A stretch of DNA of 64,000 nucleotides from the NCBI RefSeq assembly GCF_000348985.1, contig NC_035923.1:1178001-1242000 (forward strand), given 5' to 3'. Source of the stretch: Huiozyma naganishii CBS 8797 (taxonomy: Eukaryota; Ascomycota; Saccharomycetes; Saccharomycetales; Saccharomycetaceae). Shown one piece after another: positions 10,119 to 19,764 of this stretch (positions are counted from its first letter, which is position 1; each line of letters begins with the position of its first letter). The notes beneath the pieces were generated by a model. The model saw nothing but the letters and a program-made list of their open reading frames with translations. It had not been told where the DNA came from and made no database searches. Position numbers and translations under genes: made by a program.

Positions 10119-12909
10119 ATGGGTATGTTATTATTTGAACTAAAAGCTAGGTTGAAAACCACAGACTTATCAGGATGACCCTCTGTTTGTTTTTACTAAC
10201 CGTACTGCGACACAACACCCAAGGATAAACTGGTTCGTGTCTCTTTTTACAATAGATCGATCAATCATTAAAGGGTTGAACGACAAACTTTATGATAAGA
10301 GGAAGGCTACTGCATTGGAGCTGGAAAAATTAGTTAAAAGCTGCGTCATTGAGGGGGATTATGCTAGAATTGATAAGATTATTGATGAGCTATGCCGAGA
10401 CTACACGTATGCTTTGCACCAACCAATGGCCAGAAATGCAGGGCTTATGGGTCTTGCTGCTACTGCAATTGCACTGGGAACAAACGACGTTGGTAAGTAT
10501 CTGAGAAACATTTTACCACCTGTACTGGCATGCTTTGGAGATCAGAATGACCAAGTACGGTTCTACGCATGCGAGAGTCTCTACAATATTGCCAAAATTG
10601 CCAAGGGTGAGATTCTAATGTATTTTAACGAGGTATTTGACGTTTTGTGCAAAATCAGCGCCGACACAGAGAGTTCTGTACGGGGAGCCGCAGAGTTGCT
10701 TGACCGTCTAGTGAAGGATATTGTCGCAGAACGGGCTGCTAATTACGTAAGCATCGTTAACAGCGATCCATCTAAGGTACCGCCTGCAGTAAAAGCAGAC
10801 CCGCTGAGCGGGGATGTTTACCAAGAAACTTATGAACAAGACAATAGCTTGGCTTTTTCACTACCGAAATTTATTCCACTCTTAACGGAAAGGATATATG
10901 CCATTAACCCTGATACACGAGTGTTTCTTGTCAACTGGATCAAAGTACTACTAAACACACCGGGCATAGAATTGATCTCCTTTCTGCCATCGTTTCTCGG
11001 AGGTCTATTTACCTTTTTAGGTGATTCCCATAAAGATGTAAGAGTGGTAACCAGGTCGCTGATGGACTCCCTTTTACACGAGGTTAACAGAATTGCTCAC
11101 CTGCAATTGGATATAAAGAAAAGACAACTAGAGAAACTGAAGGAAACGGATACAACACCACAACCAGCATCAGCAAAGAAGGTTGACGGTAGTTTAATAG
11201 CGGAGAAAAAGAAGTCTTTACTTAATGCACTCAGTGACCTATCCAAAACTGAAAAGGATTCTTCCACTTTTGGCACGGATGGGACCACTCGCGATCAAAC
11301 GAAAAGCGAAGATAGCCGATTTATCGACAATGAGATGAAGATTGCAATACAGGAGCATAATCTCATTTCGGAGCCAGAAGTTCAAGAATTAGAATCGAGT
11401 AGGAACGGCGAGGAGTACATTCCCGACCAAGACATACATTTGAATTTTCCAGATATAATTAGTATTCTGATCAACAATCTAGCATCGTCTGAACCGGAAA
11501 TCCAACTTTTATCGTTACACTGGATCAATTCGATCTTGACGATTGCCCCAAACGACTTTATCCCGTTTTTTTCCAAAATTCTGTCGTTACTGCTCAAACT
11601 TTTATGCGGTCCAAATGTTACAATAACGGAGGTTGCACATGTCATCAATGAGAAGTTGCTACTTCTATGCGATAACTATGATCATTTGAAGAATAAAAAC
11701 CTTTTGAATTACGGATCAATTGTTAATAGCTTAACGTTTCAGTTTTTTGATAGCAAAGTGGATGCCCGATTGGCTTGCTTGGATTGGCTCTCGTTGATAT
11801 ATCGGAAGGCTCCTGATGAAATCTTAGAGCACAACGACTCAATGTTCTTGACCCTGCTGAAATCTTTGTCTGAAAATGATCCAAGACTAGTAGAGAAGGC
11901 TCTGGTTTTACTTCAAGGCTTGTGTTCGGAATCCAACGACAATTATCTAAAGAAATTTTTGGAAGATTTTATTACTCTACTAAAAAGAGATCCAAAGTTG
12001 ATGAAATCTAGGGCGAATTATATCATGAGAAAAATATGCGCGAGTCTCTCTTCTGAAAGAGTATTCAAAGTACTGTCACCAATTCTCAATACAAAGGATG
12101 ATCCAGTATTTACTAGGATGCTCATTCAAATATTGAGTACCAATCTAGTGACTGCCCCTGAGATGCGCTCTTTGAGAACAAAGTTGAGATGCGACAATGA
12201 CCCAGCCTTTTTCAACCTACTGTTCAAGAGCTGGTGCTGTAACCCAGTATCTGTGATATCTTTGGGACTTATTTCGGAGAATTACGAATTGGTTTATTCC
12301 GTACTAACGGCATTTGCCAATCATGAACTTAAATTGAACGACCTGATACAACTGGATGTCTTAGTTCAGTTATTTGAATCTCAGGTATTTACGAGAATGA
12401 GACTCCAACTTTTGGAAGCACGCAAATATCCATACTTGTACAAATGCCTGTACGGAATTTTGATGATACTGCCGCAATCGAAGGCATTCGATGTTTTGAG
12501 CCGAAGATTAACGAGTTGCAACGTATGGGCGCCGCAAATGTCTAACCCGCGCGAATTTATCAAACAAAGAAACGATTCTGGATACACCACTGACTCAGAG
12601 AGCTCTCAAAGGTTAGTAGGCCAGAATAAATACCGATACGAAGAACTACTGAACTATTTTAACAAAGTTGTCAGCGAAGAACATCAGAGTATGGATAGTA
12701 CCTCATCCAATGACATAGCATCTATCGAGATCGATAATTATTTGGAAATACCCGATAACAAAAGCTTTCGTTCGGTTAATCCATTACAGTCAACTGCGAC
12801 AGATCCAGTGATTACCGAAATTTCCACGCCAAATCACTCTTTTGGCGAACCATCGGATACAAGTTCTGTTATATATAAAAATGAAAACACGAGCCTTGCT
12901 ACCAAATGA
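10119..12909 (+). CDS. VAC14: Vac14, scaffold of the Fab1 PI(3,5)P2 kinase complex (spliced)
   Basis: This HEAT-repeat scaffold joins Fab1 and Fig4 at the vacuole membrane and controls PI(3,5)P2 levels. The coding sequence is join(10119..10122, 10256..12909), 885 residues against 880 in S. cerevisiae. The main exon has no ATG where the conserved N terminus should begin. Splicing the four-base exon ATGG to 10256 gives MDRSIIKGLNDKLYDKRKA, which aligns directly with S. cerevisiae MEKSIAKGLSDKLYEKRKA. HEAT repeats occupy roughly residues 1-300 and 400-750, with a charged linker between them and a Ser-rich C-terminal tail. Reading the unspliced frame from the GTG at 10237 would be wrong. To my knowledge S. 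cerevisiae VAC14 has no intron. Its neighbours SWC7 and REH1 match synteny. Confidence 0.93.
10123..10255 (+). other. VAC14: Intron of VAC14, directly after the start codon
   Basis: This 133-base intron has all three yeast consensus signals: 5' splice site GTATGT at 10123-10128, branch point TACTAAC at 10194-10200, and acceptor AATAG ending at 10255. The branch adenosine at 10199 lies 56 bases before the acceptor. Exon 1 contributes only ATGG. The splice restores the conserved N terminus in frame. Confidence 0.9.
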
Positions 12910-13858
12910 AAGGGCTAATTACATTGCATATCGATTATTAGTTGAAGGAAAGGAATAGGACTGTGGATGTGCGTTAAACACAATACTGCTTTTGTCAATC
13001 CCAAGATTTTTGATGTTGTGCAGGCCTTTGAAATAGCTTGTTTGAGTGTTTTTTCAAGCATGTTCCTTGATGTGCAATGCAAAATGGGTTCTACTTAATT
13101 TCATTAGCGTTAACGCATTTGCTCTGAGTGTGGGATAGTTGAATATGTGAATATTCATAGAGGGGATATATACGTGTAGTAGTCATCTATATACCGTCGT
13201 ATCAACGGATGTGTTTAATCATCAAACCCTGGGATTCTCATCAAAAAATATTGCTTATCAAGCCTTTTTTGTAGTCGTCAGGCTTAAATTCCCAACTGGA
13301 TACAGCCGTTATCTACGATAACAACAAGAGCTCAAAAAGAAGTTCCAATCCATTAACAAAGACCGTGTTTTCCTAAAACATTGGCATTGGCCAGACTTAC
13401 TACAATTCCAAAGCACCACGGTTTATTCCTCAATGACAGACTTCAAGATGTACTTCCTGGACCCAATACGGATAATCACATTGGCAACTCAACAATGGAC
13501 AGAATTAATAGCAGACGTACATATTCGAAAAATGACACTTCGTCATGGTTTTATGTATCGTAAAAATTTCCTCTGAGTCCAATTCATCAAAAAAACCTCT
13601 GCTTATGGTTCCACCAACTTTCGAAAAATGTGCCCAACAGTTCACAAAAGGCTTGAAAAAAAAAGAGTAACCCGAAGTCGCCAAAAGGTTATATATGGAA
13701 CCTAGTAGCAAAAAAATTGACGACATACCAAATAAATCGCACGCTTCCACCGTTTCCAAAAAAAAAGCAAAGTTATAAAACTTCTTTGGCGTCGGAGCCC
13801 CCTCCAAAAAAAAAAATGCGGTTGACATACTGTAATCCAATTAGCCCATCATTTTAGA
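12910..13858. other. Convergent gap between VAC14 and REH1
   Basis: This gap of about 950 bases lies between two gene ends, and no gene is supported in it. It is AT-rich, with many A-tracts at 13590-13816. Two overlapping open frames were noted. One, on the plus strand at 13322-13575, has 84 codons but no early ATG. The other, on the minus strand at 13505-13828, has an ATG and 107 codons, with Phe runs created by the A-tracts. Neither resembles a family I know. They could be chance or a decayed gene. Confidence 0.5.
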
Positions 13859-15151
13859 TCACTGCAGAAGCTCGTCCCTGTAGTGTGTCTGAAAGTTCGC
13901 CCTTCTGGTCTCTTTTCTTGAACGATCATCCAAAATCCTCTTTTCTAATTGTTGCATCTTTTTCAAACCCTTCTTGTATTGCTTCTCCGTAACACCACTT
14001 ACCAATCTCCTATCAGAAGCAGTCACTGTCCTTCTGCTTTCACTATCCTCTGAAGGCGAGGGCAAATTTTGTCTGTAATATCTTTGTCCAGCTCTGTGGC
14101 CTAATCTTGTGCCACTTGGCAACGTCATTTCCATCCCAGTCGATTCATCAACTGTAACAGTGGTATAGTTAGAGTTTATGTCGTATTCACCAGCATCATT
14201 TTCCTCCGGTTCAACTGGCTCGTCAAAATGGATCTTTTTGTCCGATTTGCGCTTGACAGTTTCATCTTCCCCCTCAACTTCATCGATGGAGCTGAAATCG
14301 TAAAATGCAGCAAAAAGCGTCCTCTCTTCTTTTGTTTCGTAAGGCATCCGACAATGACGTTTAGAATTCATATGTGCTCTGATGCTTTCCAAGCTTAAAC
14401 CATGAAAGTTGCAACAGAGGCATTCCAGGTCAATGACTATTTTATTGATCAAAAAGTTCAGCAGCCCAGGCAAATTTATCAAGTACGACCGTTCAGGTAT
14501 GTAGAGTCCATGTAAATGGAACATGTGCTTCACGTTTCTTTCGACCTCTTTATTCTCAACACCACAGTATATGCATCTTGTATGGCTGACAACAGCAATG
14601 TCAGCTGCACCATCTTTATCCCCCTCGGGAAGTAAGATGTTATCGACCTCATCCTCATCATTGTGGTCAGTCGCAAAACCAGATTCACTGGTAGTGAAGC
14701 TGTACTCTGAAATAGTGTCCTCACCAAAGTCTGTGTTAGTGGCAAGTTCACTTTCCAAAGTCAAATGAGACAGTTCTGAGTCAACAGACTCCGCATTCGA
14801 GGCAACTTTTCTCATCCGGTGGTGGTGAGATTTTGCACGTTGATACTCGCTCATATCCTCATGATCCAAATTCTTCAGAATGGTTTTATGGTGCTTCTTC
14901 TTTGCTGAACCACGGTTTTCATGAGGGGCTGGCAAGATAGAAAACCCGAACTCATCCACTTGGTTCCTACCTTGTTCCCTCTGTGATATCTGCAATTTCT
15001 CTGCGAACTCATCCGCCAAAACTGGTGGAAGTTCCGCAATTCTCCTCTTCAAATTGTACCTGTGCCATTCGGTCTTCATGTGATACCTTTGCAGGTCACT
15101 GGTGGCAAACTGGCTTGCACAGCTGTTGCATGTAAATATAGCACTACTCAT
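13859..15151 (-). CDS. REH1: Reh1, zinc-finger factor of cytoplasmic 60S maturation
   Basis: This C2H2 zinc-finger protein of the Rei1/Reh1 family binds pre-60S particles in the cytoplasm near the polypeptide exit tunnel during late maturation. From the ATG at 15151 it has 430 residues, against 432 in S. cerevisiae. An N-terminal finger begins at residue 6 (FTCNSCASQF, then the QRYHMKTEWHRYNLKRR block). Further zinc-binding segments are CIYCGVENKE...HMFHLHG and LECLCCNFHG...HMNSKRH. A basic helix lies at the C terminus. The open frame extends upstream but is not homologous there, so I trimmed it to MSSAIFTC. Position between VAC14 and RPS29 supports REH1 rather than its paralogue REI1. Confidence 0.92.
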   Translation of the reverse strand: MSSAIFTCNSCASQFATSDLQRYHMKTEWHRYNLKRRIAELPPVLADEFAEKLQISQREQGRNQVDEFGFSILPAPHENRGSAKKKHHKTILKNLDHEDMSEYQRAKSHHHRMRKVASNAESVDSELSHLTLESELATNTDFGEDTISEYSFTTSESGFATDHNDEDEVDNILLPEGDKDGAADIAVVSHTRCIYCGVENKEVERNVKHMFHLHGLYIPERSYLINLPGLLNFLINKIVIDLECLCCNFHGLSLESIRAHMNSKRHCRMPYETKEERTLFAAFYDFSSIDEVEGEDETVKRKSDKKIHFDEPVEPEENDAGEYDINSNYTTVTVDESTGMEMTLPSGTRLGHRAGQRYYRQNLPSPSEDSESRRTVTASDRRLVSGVTEKQYKKGLKKMQQLEKRILDDRSRKETRRANFQTHYRDELLQ

Positions 15152-15459
15152 CTTCGACGTAAGTTGGACTGGCGGCTGATCCTGTATCGCTGGGTCAACA
15201 CTTAACTCTCTTAACGACAGAGGCTTAGAAAAATTTTGGACCCCTCTAATATAAGAAAAAGTAAGTATTCTCCATAGAAAGGGTCTGACACAATTGAACG
15301 TTTCTAATTTATGATTGATGTTTGTTTCGGATGTTAGTTCAATGTACATAATGTTACTAGTCTCGTATACCTGCAGTATATATATATATATATTTGCCAA
15401 GCAGGATTTGACTGTTGTAGGAGCGACTGCGTAGCGCAGGGAAAGATATTCTTGTTTCT
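15152..15459. promoter_or_regulatory. REH1 upstream region
   Basis: These 308 bases separate the TSR1 stop from the REH1 start. An alternating TA tract of about 18 bases at 15375-15393 could serve as a TATA element for REH1, about 225 bases upstream of its ATG. I see no gene here. Confidence 0.4.
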
Positions 15460-17832
15460 TTATGCTTGTCCAAACCATGGTTCGGAAGCTCTTGGCCACA
15501 TACGTTTGTACAGGGACATTGCAACAACGTCCTGCGCAGATAGCTTGGTATCGAAGTTGGCCTTGAAATACCCGTGTGTACCCAAACTTTCCTTGATGAA
15601 CCCGGATCTACCAGATTTCGTGAACAATGGGATCGATTTGAACCATTCGACGTCCTCTGGGTTGAAGAACATGTAACGAACAGTGATCACGTTTTTGTGG
15701 AATCTGAATGGATGGCCCGTCAAGATTGCTCTCTTGGCCAATATTCTTGTATGGTCGGCATTCATGAAACTACCGTGGCCGATCAGTTCTATACCCGTTT
15801 TCTCAGTCGCGGATGGCTTGAAGAATATGGCTGGTGATTGCGTGAAATCCACTGGTGCTATGCACGTTGCCACGGACTGTACGTCAGGGTGCAAGAATCT
15901 CTCGTACTTGTGGACGTTGTTGGGGGTATTTGTATCTGCTGAGAATAGTGGATTGATGACGTATCTTCTCACACCGTATTGAACCATGATTGGCTCCTGA
16001 GATGGAACTGGATTTTTGTATTCCTCCCATCTTTGCAATGTGAAGTTTACTAATGCGTTTTTGTGTTCGTGTGGTAGTAACCCGTACAGGGCAAATATGT
16101 GCTCCTGAGGTGCTAAAATTTGTGGTAGAAGCCTCTTGGGGAATTTCAGGTAAACCTTAACATAGTCACCGGCAATTACTTGTGCCTCTCTGCTGACCTC
16201 CTTCAAAAGACTGTTCCTTGTGTTTTTATAACTACCGAACCGCAACAAACGCCTCCATTCCTCTGGACAATTGGGGTCCACTTCGTCGATGTCCCACATA
16301 CAATTGTACAAATTTTTCAAACCCCTGTACATTTTCAACCTCTCGATCGCCGATTCAGATGGGTTTAATTCGATCTCGTCCGGGAACTCACGATCCTCGT
16401 CCTCCAATGCTCTGTATTCCTGAAGTTGACGTTCCTCCTCCTCCGGGGAGAGATCGACATACATCTCATCTTGCTCCTCGCCGTCCTCCTCGTCCATACC
16501 TGAATCCATGGGGTCTGTGGAGATCGGTAGTCCTTCATCGATTTCCATCTCGGCGGTCTCCTCATCGGACATTTCTTCAAACTCTTCATCATCGTTTGGT
16601 GTTATCACATCGTCTATGTACCACTTCGCCTGGTAGTCAGAGGTACCCTTGGGGACCTTGAAAGCCCTTTCAGCCTCCAATTGTCTGGGCAAATACCCGT
16701 GGTCATCGAATCTTGCAGCATTCAAATCTTTGTAGTGGAAATCGTGGTCGACCCCATCCTCGTACAAATCAACGTCGATATCCCCAGGTGCGAATTCTTC
16801 CAAAGTATCTCTGTTTGCATCTGATTCAAAATAGTTTTGTTCTGTGAGATCGAATAAGTCTTCATCTTTGCCCCTTTTCTTGTTTGCCATTGCTTTACCT
16901 TGCGCAGATGCCTTCATTCTTTCCATCTTTGAGATTTGGAAGTCACCCAAGTTTGGAATATGAACTAGTCTATTCGAGTTCAAACCGACACCACGAACAA
17001 TACCCTCGACCATCAATTCGCAAAACTCTTCATCAACATCTGCATAATCAACAGTGTCTGCCACCAAATACCCTCTACTGTCTCTCCAATTCACTGGCCT
17101 TGGGATCCTTTGACACAGAGTTCTCAGCACGTTCATAGAGTCGGATGGCTTCTCCAAGTTATACACACGGCCCTCATTGGGGAAAAAATGCTTGAAGTAA
17201 CTCTCTAAAGATTGTTTGACGTCTAACTGGAACTTCTCCTTTGGGTGAACTTTCGACAAGTTGGATACTACCCCTACGTAGGATGAGATACCTTGTAATT
17301 CCAGCGCACGGATAATCTGTTCCCCATACTCAGGGTCCACCTCTGAGGTCCCACTCAGCACAAACACCACGTTATCGGCCACTTTGGATGCATCTAAAAC
17401 TTCTAGGAAATTAGTCATGTCAGGCACAACCACTTTCAAGTTAGACTTGAATTGCTTGACATGGCAGTTTCTTACACATGGTCCCGTAATCTCTTCAAAT
17501 TTGAAGTCCACAGCAGCGGAAAACAAATGCTGGACCGCGTGGTTAACGTCCACGTCCACGGTCAATGGGATCACCGTACAAATCTTGGGTGCCCCATGGG
17601 GCCCATCAAACAGTTTCCTCTCCAGCATGCTCGCAATAATTTTCTGTTGCCTCAATTGCTTCGATTTGTTCCTCCTCTGCAGCTTTGATTCACCCTTCAG
17701 CGCCTTGTTACCAGCAATATCCTTCTCTACTTTGCCCTTATACATTCTTTTCAGCGAGCCCTTCGAGGCGTGCTTTGACTTGTACGTTTTGTGACCATTC
17801 TTGAAGGACGATCTATGATGATGTCCGGCCAT
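15460..17832 (-). CDS. TSR1: Tsr1, GTPase-like factor of 40S ribosome assembly
   Basis: Tsr1 joins pre-40S particles, blocks premature subunit joining and is required for late 20S pre-rRNA maturation. The protein has 790 residues (788 in S. cerevisiae). It has a very basic N terminus ([20 protein letters not shown]), a GTPase-like fold without a canonical P-loop and an AARP2CN domain at about residues 220-310. A long acidic linker lies at about residues 400-490, followed by a Bms1/Tsr1 C-terminal domain. The gene lies between REH1 and RPS29. In S. cerevisiae it sits instead beside RPS29B on chromosome IV (YDL060W), so the retained duplicate differs. PAC and RRPE motifs lie 100-150 bases upstream. 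Confidence 0.95.
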   Translation of the reverse strand: MAGHHHRSSFKNGHKTYKSKHASKGSLKRMYKGKVEKDIAGNKALKGESKLQRRNKSKQLRQQKIIASMLERKLFDGPHGAPKICTVIPLTVDVDVNHAVQHLFSAAVDFKFEEITGPCVRNCHVKQFKSNLKVVVPDMTNFLEVLDASKVADNVVFVLSGTSEVDPEYGEQIIRALELQGISSYVGVVSNLSKVHPKEKFQLDVKQSLESYFKHFFPNEGRVYNLEKPSDSMNVLRTLCQRIPRPVNWRDSRGYLVADTVDYADVDEEFCELMVEGIVRGVGLNSNRLVHIPNLGDFQISKMERMKASAQGKAMANKKRGKDEDLFDLTEQNYFESDANRDTLEEFAPGDIDVDLYEDGVDHDFHYKDLNAARFDDHGYLPRQLEAERAFKVPKGTSDYQAKWYIDDVITPNDDEEFEEMSDEETAEMEIDEGLPISTDPMDSGMDEEDGEEQDEMYVDLSPEEEERQLQEYRALEDEDREFPDEIELNPSESAIERLKMYRGLKNLYNCMWDIDEVDPNCPEEWRRLLRFGSYKNTRNSLLKEVSREAQVIAGDYVKVYLKFPKRLLPQILAPQEHIFALYGLLPHEHKNALVNFTLQRWEEYKNPVPSQEPIMVQYGVRRYVINPLFSADTNTPNNVHKYERFLHPDVQSVATCIAPVDFTQSPAIFFKPSATEKTGIELIGHGSFMNADHTRILAKRAILTGHPFRFHKNVITVRYMFFNPEDVEWFKSIPLFTKSGRSGFIKESLGTHGYFKANFDTKLSAQDVVAMSLYKRMWPRASEPWFGQA

Positions 17833-17935
17833 TTTGTTTTTGACAAAGTGTGGAGAAACTGTCTATGCAAGGATCAACACCTAAACCTGAAAGTCAACTG
17901 AGAGAAAGCTGCCACATCATCTGCAATGAGGTAGA

Positions 17936-17983
17936 GCTCATCGGATCTTCCCATGTCAATTTTCACTTCCGCATAAAATTTTC
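17936..17983 (-). promoter_or_regulatory. TSR1: PAC and RRPE motifs of the TSR1 promoter
   Basis: GCTCATCG at 17936-17943 is the PAC element read on the opposite strand (CGATGAGC). AAAATTTTC at 17975-17983 fits the RRPE. They lie 104-151 bases upstream of the TSR1 ATG. The pairing is typical of ribosome-biogenesis genes, where Dot6/Tod6 and Stb3 bind. The assignment to TSR1 is by distance. Confidence 0.7.
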
Positions 17984-18016
17984 GTCTCGAAAAAGCCAAA
18001 AATGTCCCTACACATT

Positions 18017-18048
18017 GCACCCAAACACCATTTAAACACCCAGACATT
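18017..18048 (+). promoter_or_regulatory. RPS29: Tandem Rap1 sites upstream of RPS29
   Basis: Two Rap1-type sites in the same orientation, GCACCCAAACACC at 18017-18029 and ACACCCAGACATT at 18036-18048, fit RMACCCANNCAYY. They are 19 bases apart. Tandem Rap1 sites are the hallmark of ribosomal protein promoters. They lie about 330 bases upstream of the 5' splice site of the RPS29 leader intron, which puts them at a normal distance from a start site near 18340. They could also act on TSR1. Confidence 0.75.
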
Positions 18049-18373
18049 GAATTTTAGTTTTTTATGTTTTGGTAAAAAATGCAATTAAAGTGCGGCTGAG
18101 ACCGTCAGTGTAGACGGAGACGGATATGGAGGGAGACTGGTGGTACGGTTCCTGCTGGAGATACGCTCTGTCTAGGCTCAGAACCTGCCTAGAGTGCTGC
18201 TCCCCCCGTCCGCTCAGCCTGGGGTCCTCCTGCTGAGAGGCCGGAACATGGGGGAACAGCTGGTTGTGCCGCTTTGGAAAATATCAAGGCATAGTATAGA
18301 GAGTGCTGAGGTTAGCGATATATTGGTAGTAGTGTATTAAGATAAGCAAACACAAAAGAGAGTATACAAATAA

Positions 18374-18657
18374 GTATGTGTGAATCTGTTGAAGAGGTGG
18401 GTTGATGAGGAATGGTTATAGAAAATCCAAAAGAGAGGAGAAAGTACGGCAAAGGGGACTGATAAATCTGCAGGAATGAATTCAAGAAGATGACGGTGGA
18501 ACTTTTATCCAGCTGGAACGATTTATGATGAAACTACGCAGAATGCCAATACTCTTTTTCTCCAAGCTCATTTGTATCTCATCAAATTGGGTGCAATCCC
18601 GACCAGCCATAATGACATAGTTACTAACCAATTCAATTTCTCGATTATTATTTACAG
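18374..18657 (+). other. RPS29: Intron in the 5' untranslated leader of RPS29
   Basis: This predicted 284-base intron has 5' splice site GTATGT at 18374-18379, branch point TACTAAC at 18622-18628 and acceptor TTTACAG ending at 18657. The branch adenosine lies 30 bases before the acceptor, a typical distance. The RPS29 coding sequence starts 63 bases after the acceptor, so the intron lies wholly in the leader. No ATG occurs from about 18300 to 18373, as expected for a first non-coding exon. The intron itself contains several ATGs, so unspliced RNA would translate poorly. A second possible acceptor (GCAG) ends at 18713. Confidence 0.82.
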
Positions 18658-18720
18658 GGGAAAAGGCTTCGCCCTGTCTCTGTGATGTAACCTTAACCCA
18701 AAAATACAAAGCAGTTCAAT

Positions 18721-18891
18721 ATGGCTCACGAAAACGTTTGGTTCTCCCACCCAAGAAGATTCGGTAAAGGTTCCCGCCAATGTCGTGTCTGCTCCTCCCA
18801 CATCGGTTTGGTCAGAAAGTACGACTTGAACATCTGTCGTCAATGTTTCAGAGAGAAGGCTAACGACATTGGTTTCCACAAGTACCGTTAA
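18721..18891 (+). CDS. RPS29: Small-subunit ribosomal protein uS14 (Rps29)
   Basis: This 56-residue zinc-binding protein of the 40S head (uS14) is nearly identical to S. cerevisiae Rps29A/B. It starts [20 protein letters not shown] and has two CxxC pairs, CRVC at residues 21-24 and CRQC at residues 39-42. It is followed, as in S. cerevisiae, by STE23 on the other strand and preceded by TSR1. The leader contains the predicted intron at 18374-18657 and, after the acceptor, an ATG directly followed by TAA at 18685-18690. Codon choice looks strongly biased, as expected for high expression. Confidence 0.97.
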   Translation: MAHENVWFSHPRRFGKGSRQCRVCSSHIGLVRKYDLNICRQCFREKANDIGFHKYR

Positions 18892-19394
18892 GATACACAA
18901 GGAACAAGGTCAGGAAAACAGACAAACAAACCAACAATGCTGTCATGGAGACTGGTGCTGACCGCCGCTCTATAGCGGTTTAGTCTCATCAACCTCCGCT
19001 ATCTTTTATTTTTCCCCTTATACGTATCTTAACCCAACTGCAAAGGTAACAAGTGCCTGCGCAATCAGCTTCCCAATAATAAATAAAGAAGATGATAAAG
19101 AGAGGGTATCCAATTATATTATGTAAAGTAGGTATTATCTCAAAATAAAACTACCCATATCTATAGACCCTGCCCCTAACGCGCATAGTCGCTAACTTCA
19201 AACACCTCTCGAAGATGGTCAATGACCTAACCGTCTTAGAAGGGTCACCCGGCTTACAACTTTCTCTGTCGCAATTTTTTTCAAATCGCTCTATATAAGA
19301 GGACCATCTTTCTGGAGGTCAAGGAATAGTTAGTGCTGTCAGTTTCCTCTTTTATTCCAGTTTTAAAGAAACCGAATCAATTATGTACCGGAAA
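18892..19394. promoter_or_regulatory. RPS29 3' end and upstream region of the snoRNA
   Basis: There is no open gene here. A CCGCT/AGCGG hairpin lies at about 18966-18980, after the RPS29 stop. A TATA element, CTATATAAGA at 19291-19300, lies about 100 bases before the predicted snoRNA start. TCACCCGG, one mismatch from a Reb1 site, lies at about 19246-19253. These fit an RNA polymerase II promoter for the snoRNA. Confidence 0.45.
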
Positions 19395-19599
19395 CATGCC
19401 ACAGTTGGCTGAACCTGTCACCAAACAGAAGCTAATTGCCAGTCCTTCAACTTAGATTGAAGTACTAGTTTCCCAGATCAAGATATTTTAAGAAATTTGT
19501 TCTCTACGCAGAGACTTATTTCTGGGCAGGATAGGAAGTCCGTTGTCTGTGCGTCCCTAGGGATTGATAGACTTGGGATGTCGAAGATAGTCCACATTT
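19395..19599 (+). ncRNA. SNR34: H/ACA box snoRNA, probably snR34
   Basis: The position matches SNR34, which in S. cerevisiae lies between RPS29A and STE23 on the same strand and is about 203 nt long. The 3' part shows hairpin-H-hairpin-ACA order. A hairpin with CCCAG/CTGGG at 19472-19526 encloses CTCT-ACGC-AGAG. Box H, ATAGGA, is at 19531-19536. The 3' hairpin has lower stem TGTCT (19544-19548) with AGATA (19585-19589) and upper stem CGTCCC (19552-19557) with GGGATG (19575-19580). ACA at 19594-19596 is three bases from the likely end. The upper stem lies 13 bases before ACA, as the family requires. snR34 guides two pseudouridines in 25S rRNA. The 5' end is an estimate. Confidence 0.65.
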
Positions 19600-19764
19600 T
19601 TTTTCTTACTTCTTAAACCTTGTAGCACTATGTGTATGTCACTTGAATCTTATTTAAAAGTTACTCCCAACTATACAAGATACAGAGTTCAACGACTATT
19701 TTGGAAACACAGGGTCGTACACACTGCATATATAGATACACACGGACACACATCGGTGACTTTT

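Noticed and set aside
15152..15499. N-terminal extension of REH1 overlapping TSR1
   Set aside because: It would overlap the TSR1 end and is not homologous. The conserved start is MSSAIFTC at 15151.
18060..18070. Perfect 11-base match to the S. cerevisiae replication origin consensus (TTTTATGTTTT)
   Set aside because: Such matches arise by chance in AT-rich DNA, and origin consensus differs between yeast genera. I see no further origin structure.
18401..18530. Box C-like motifs (TTGATGA, ATGATGA) in the RPS29 intron, possible C/D snoRNA
   Set aside because: Neither has a box D with a matching terminal stem at the right distance.
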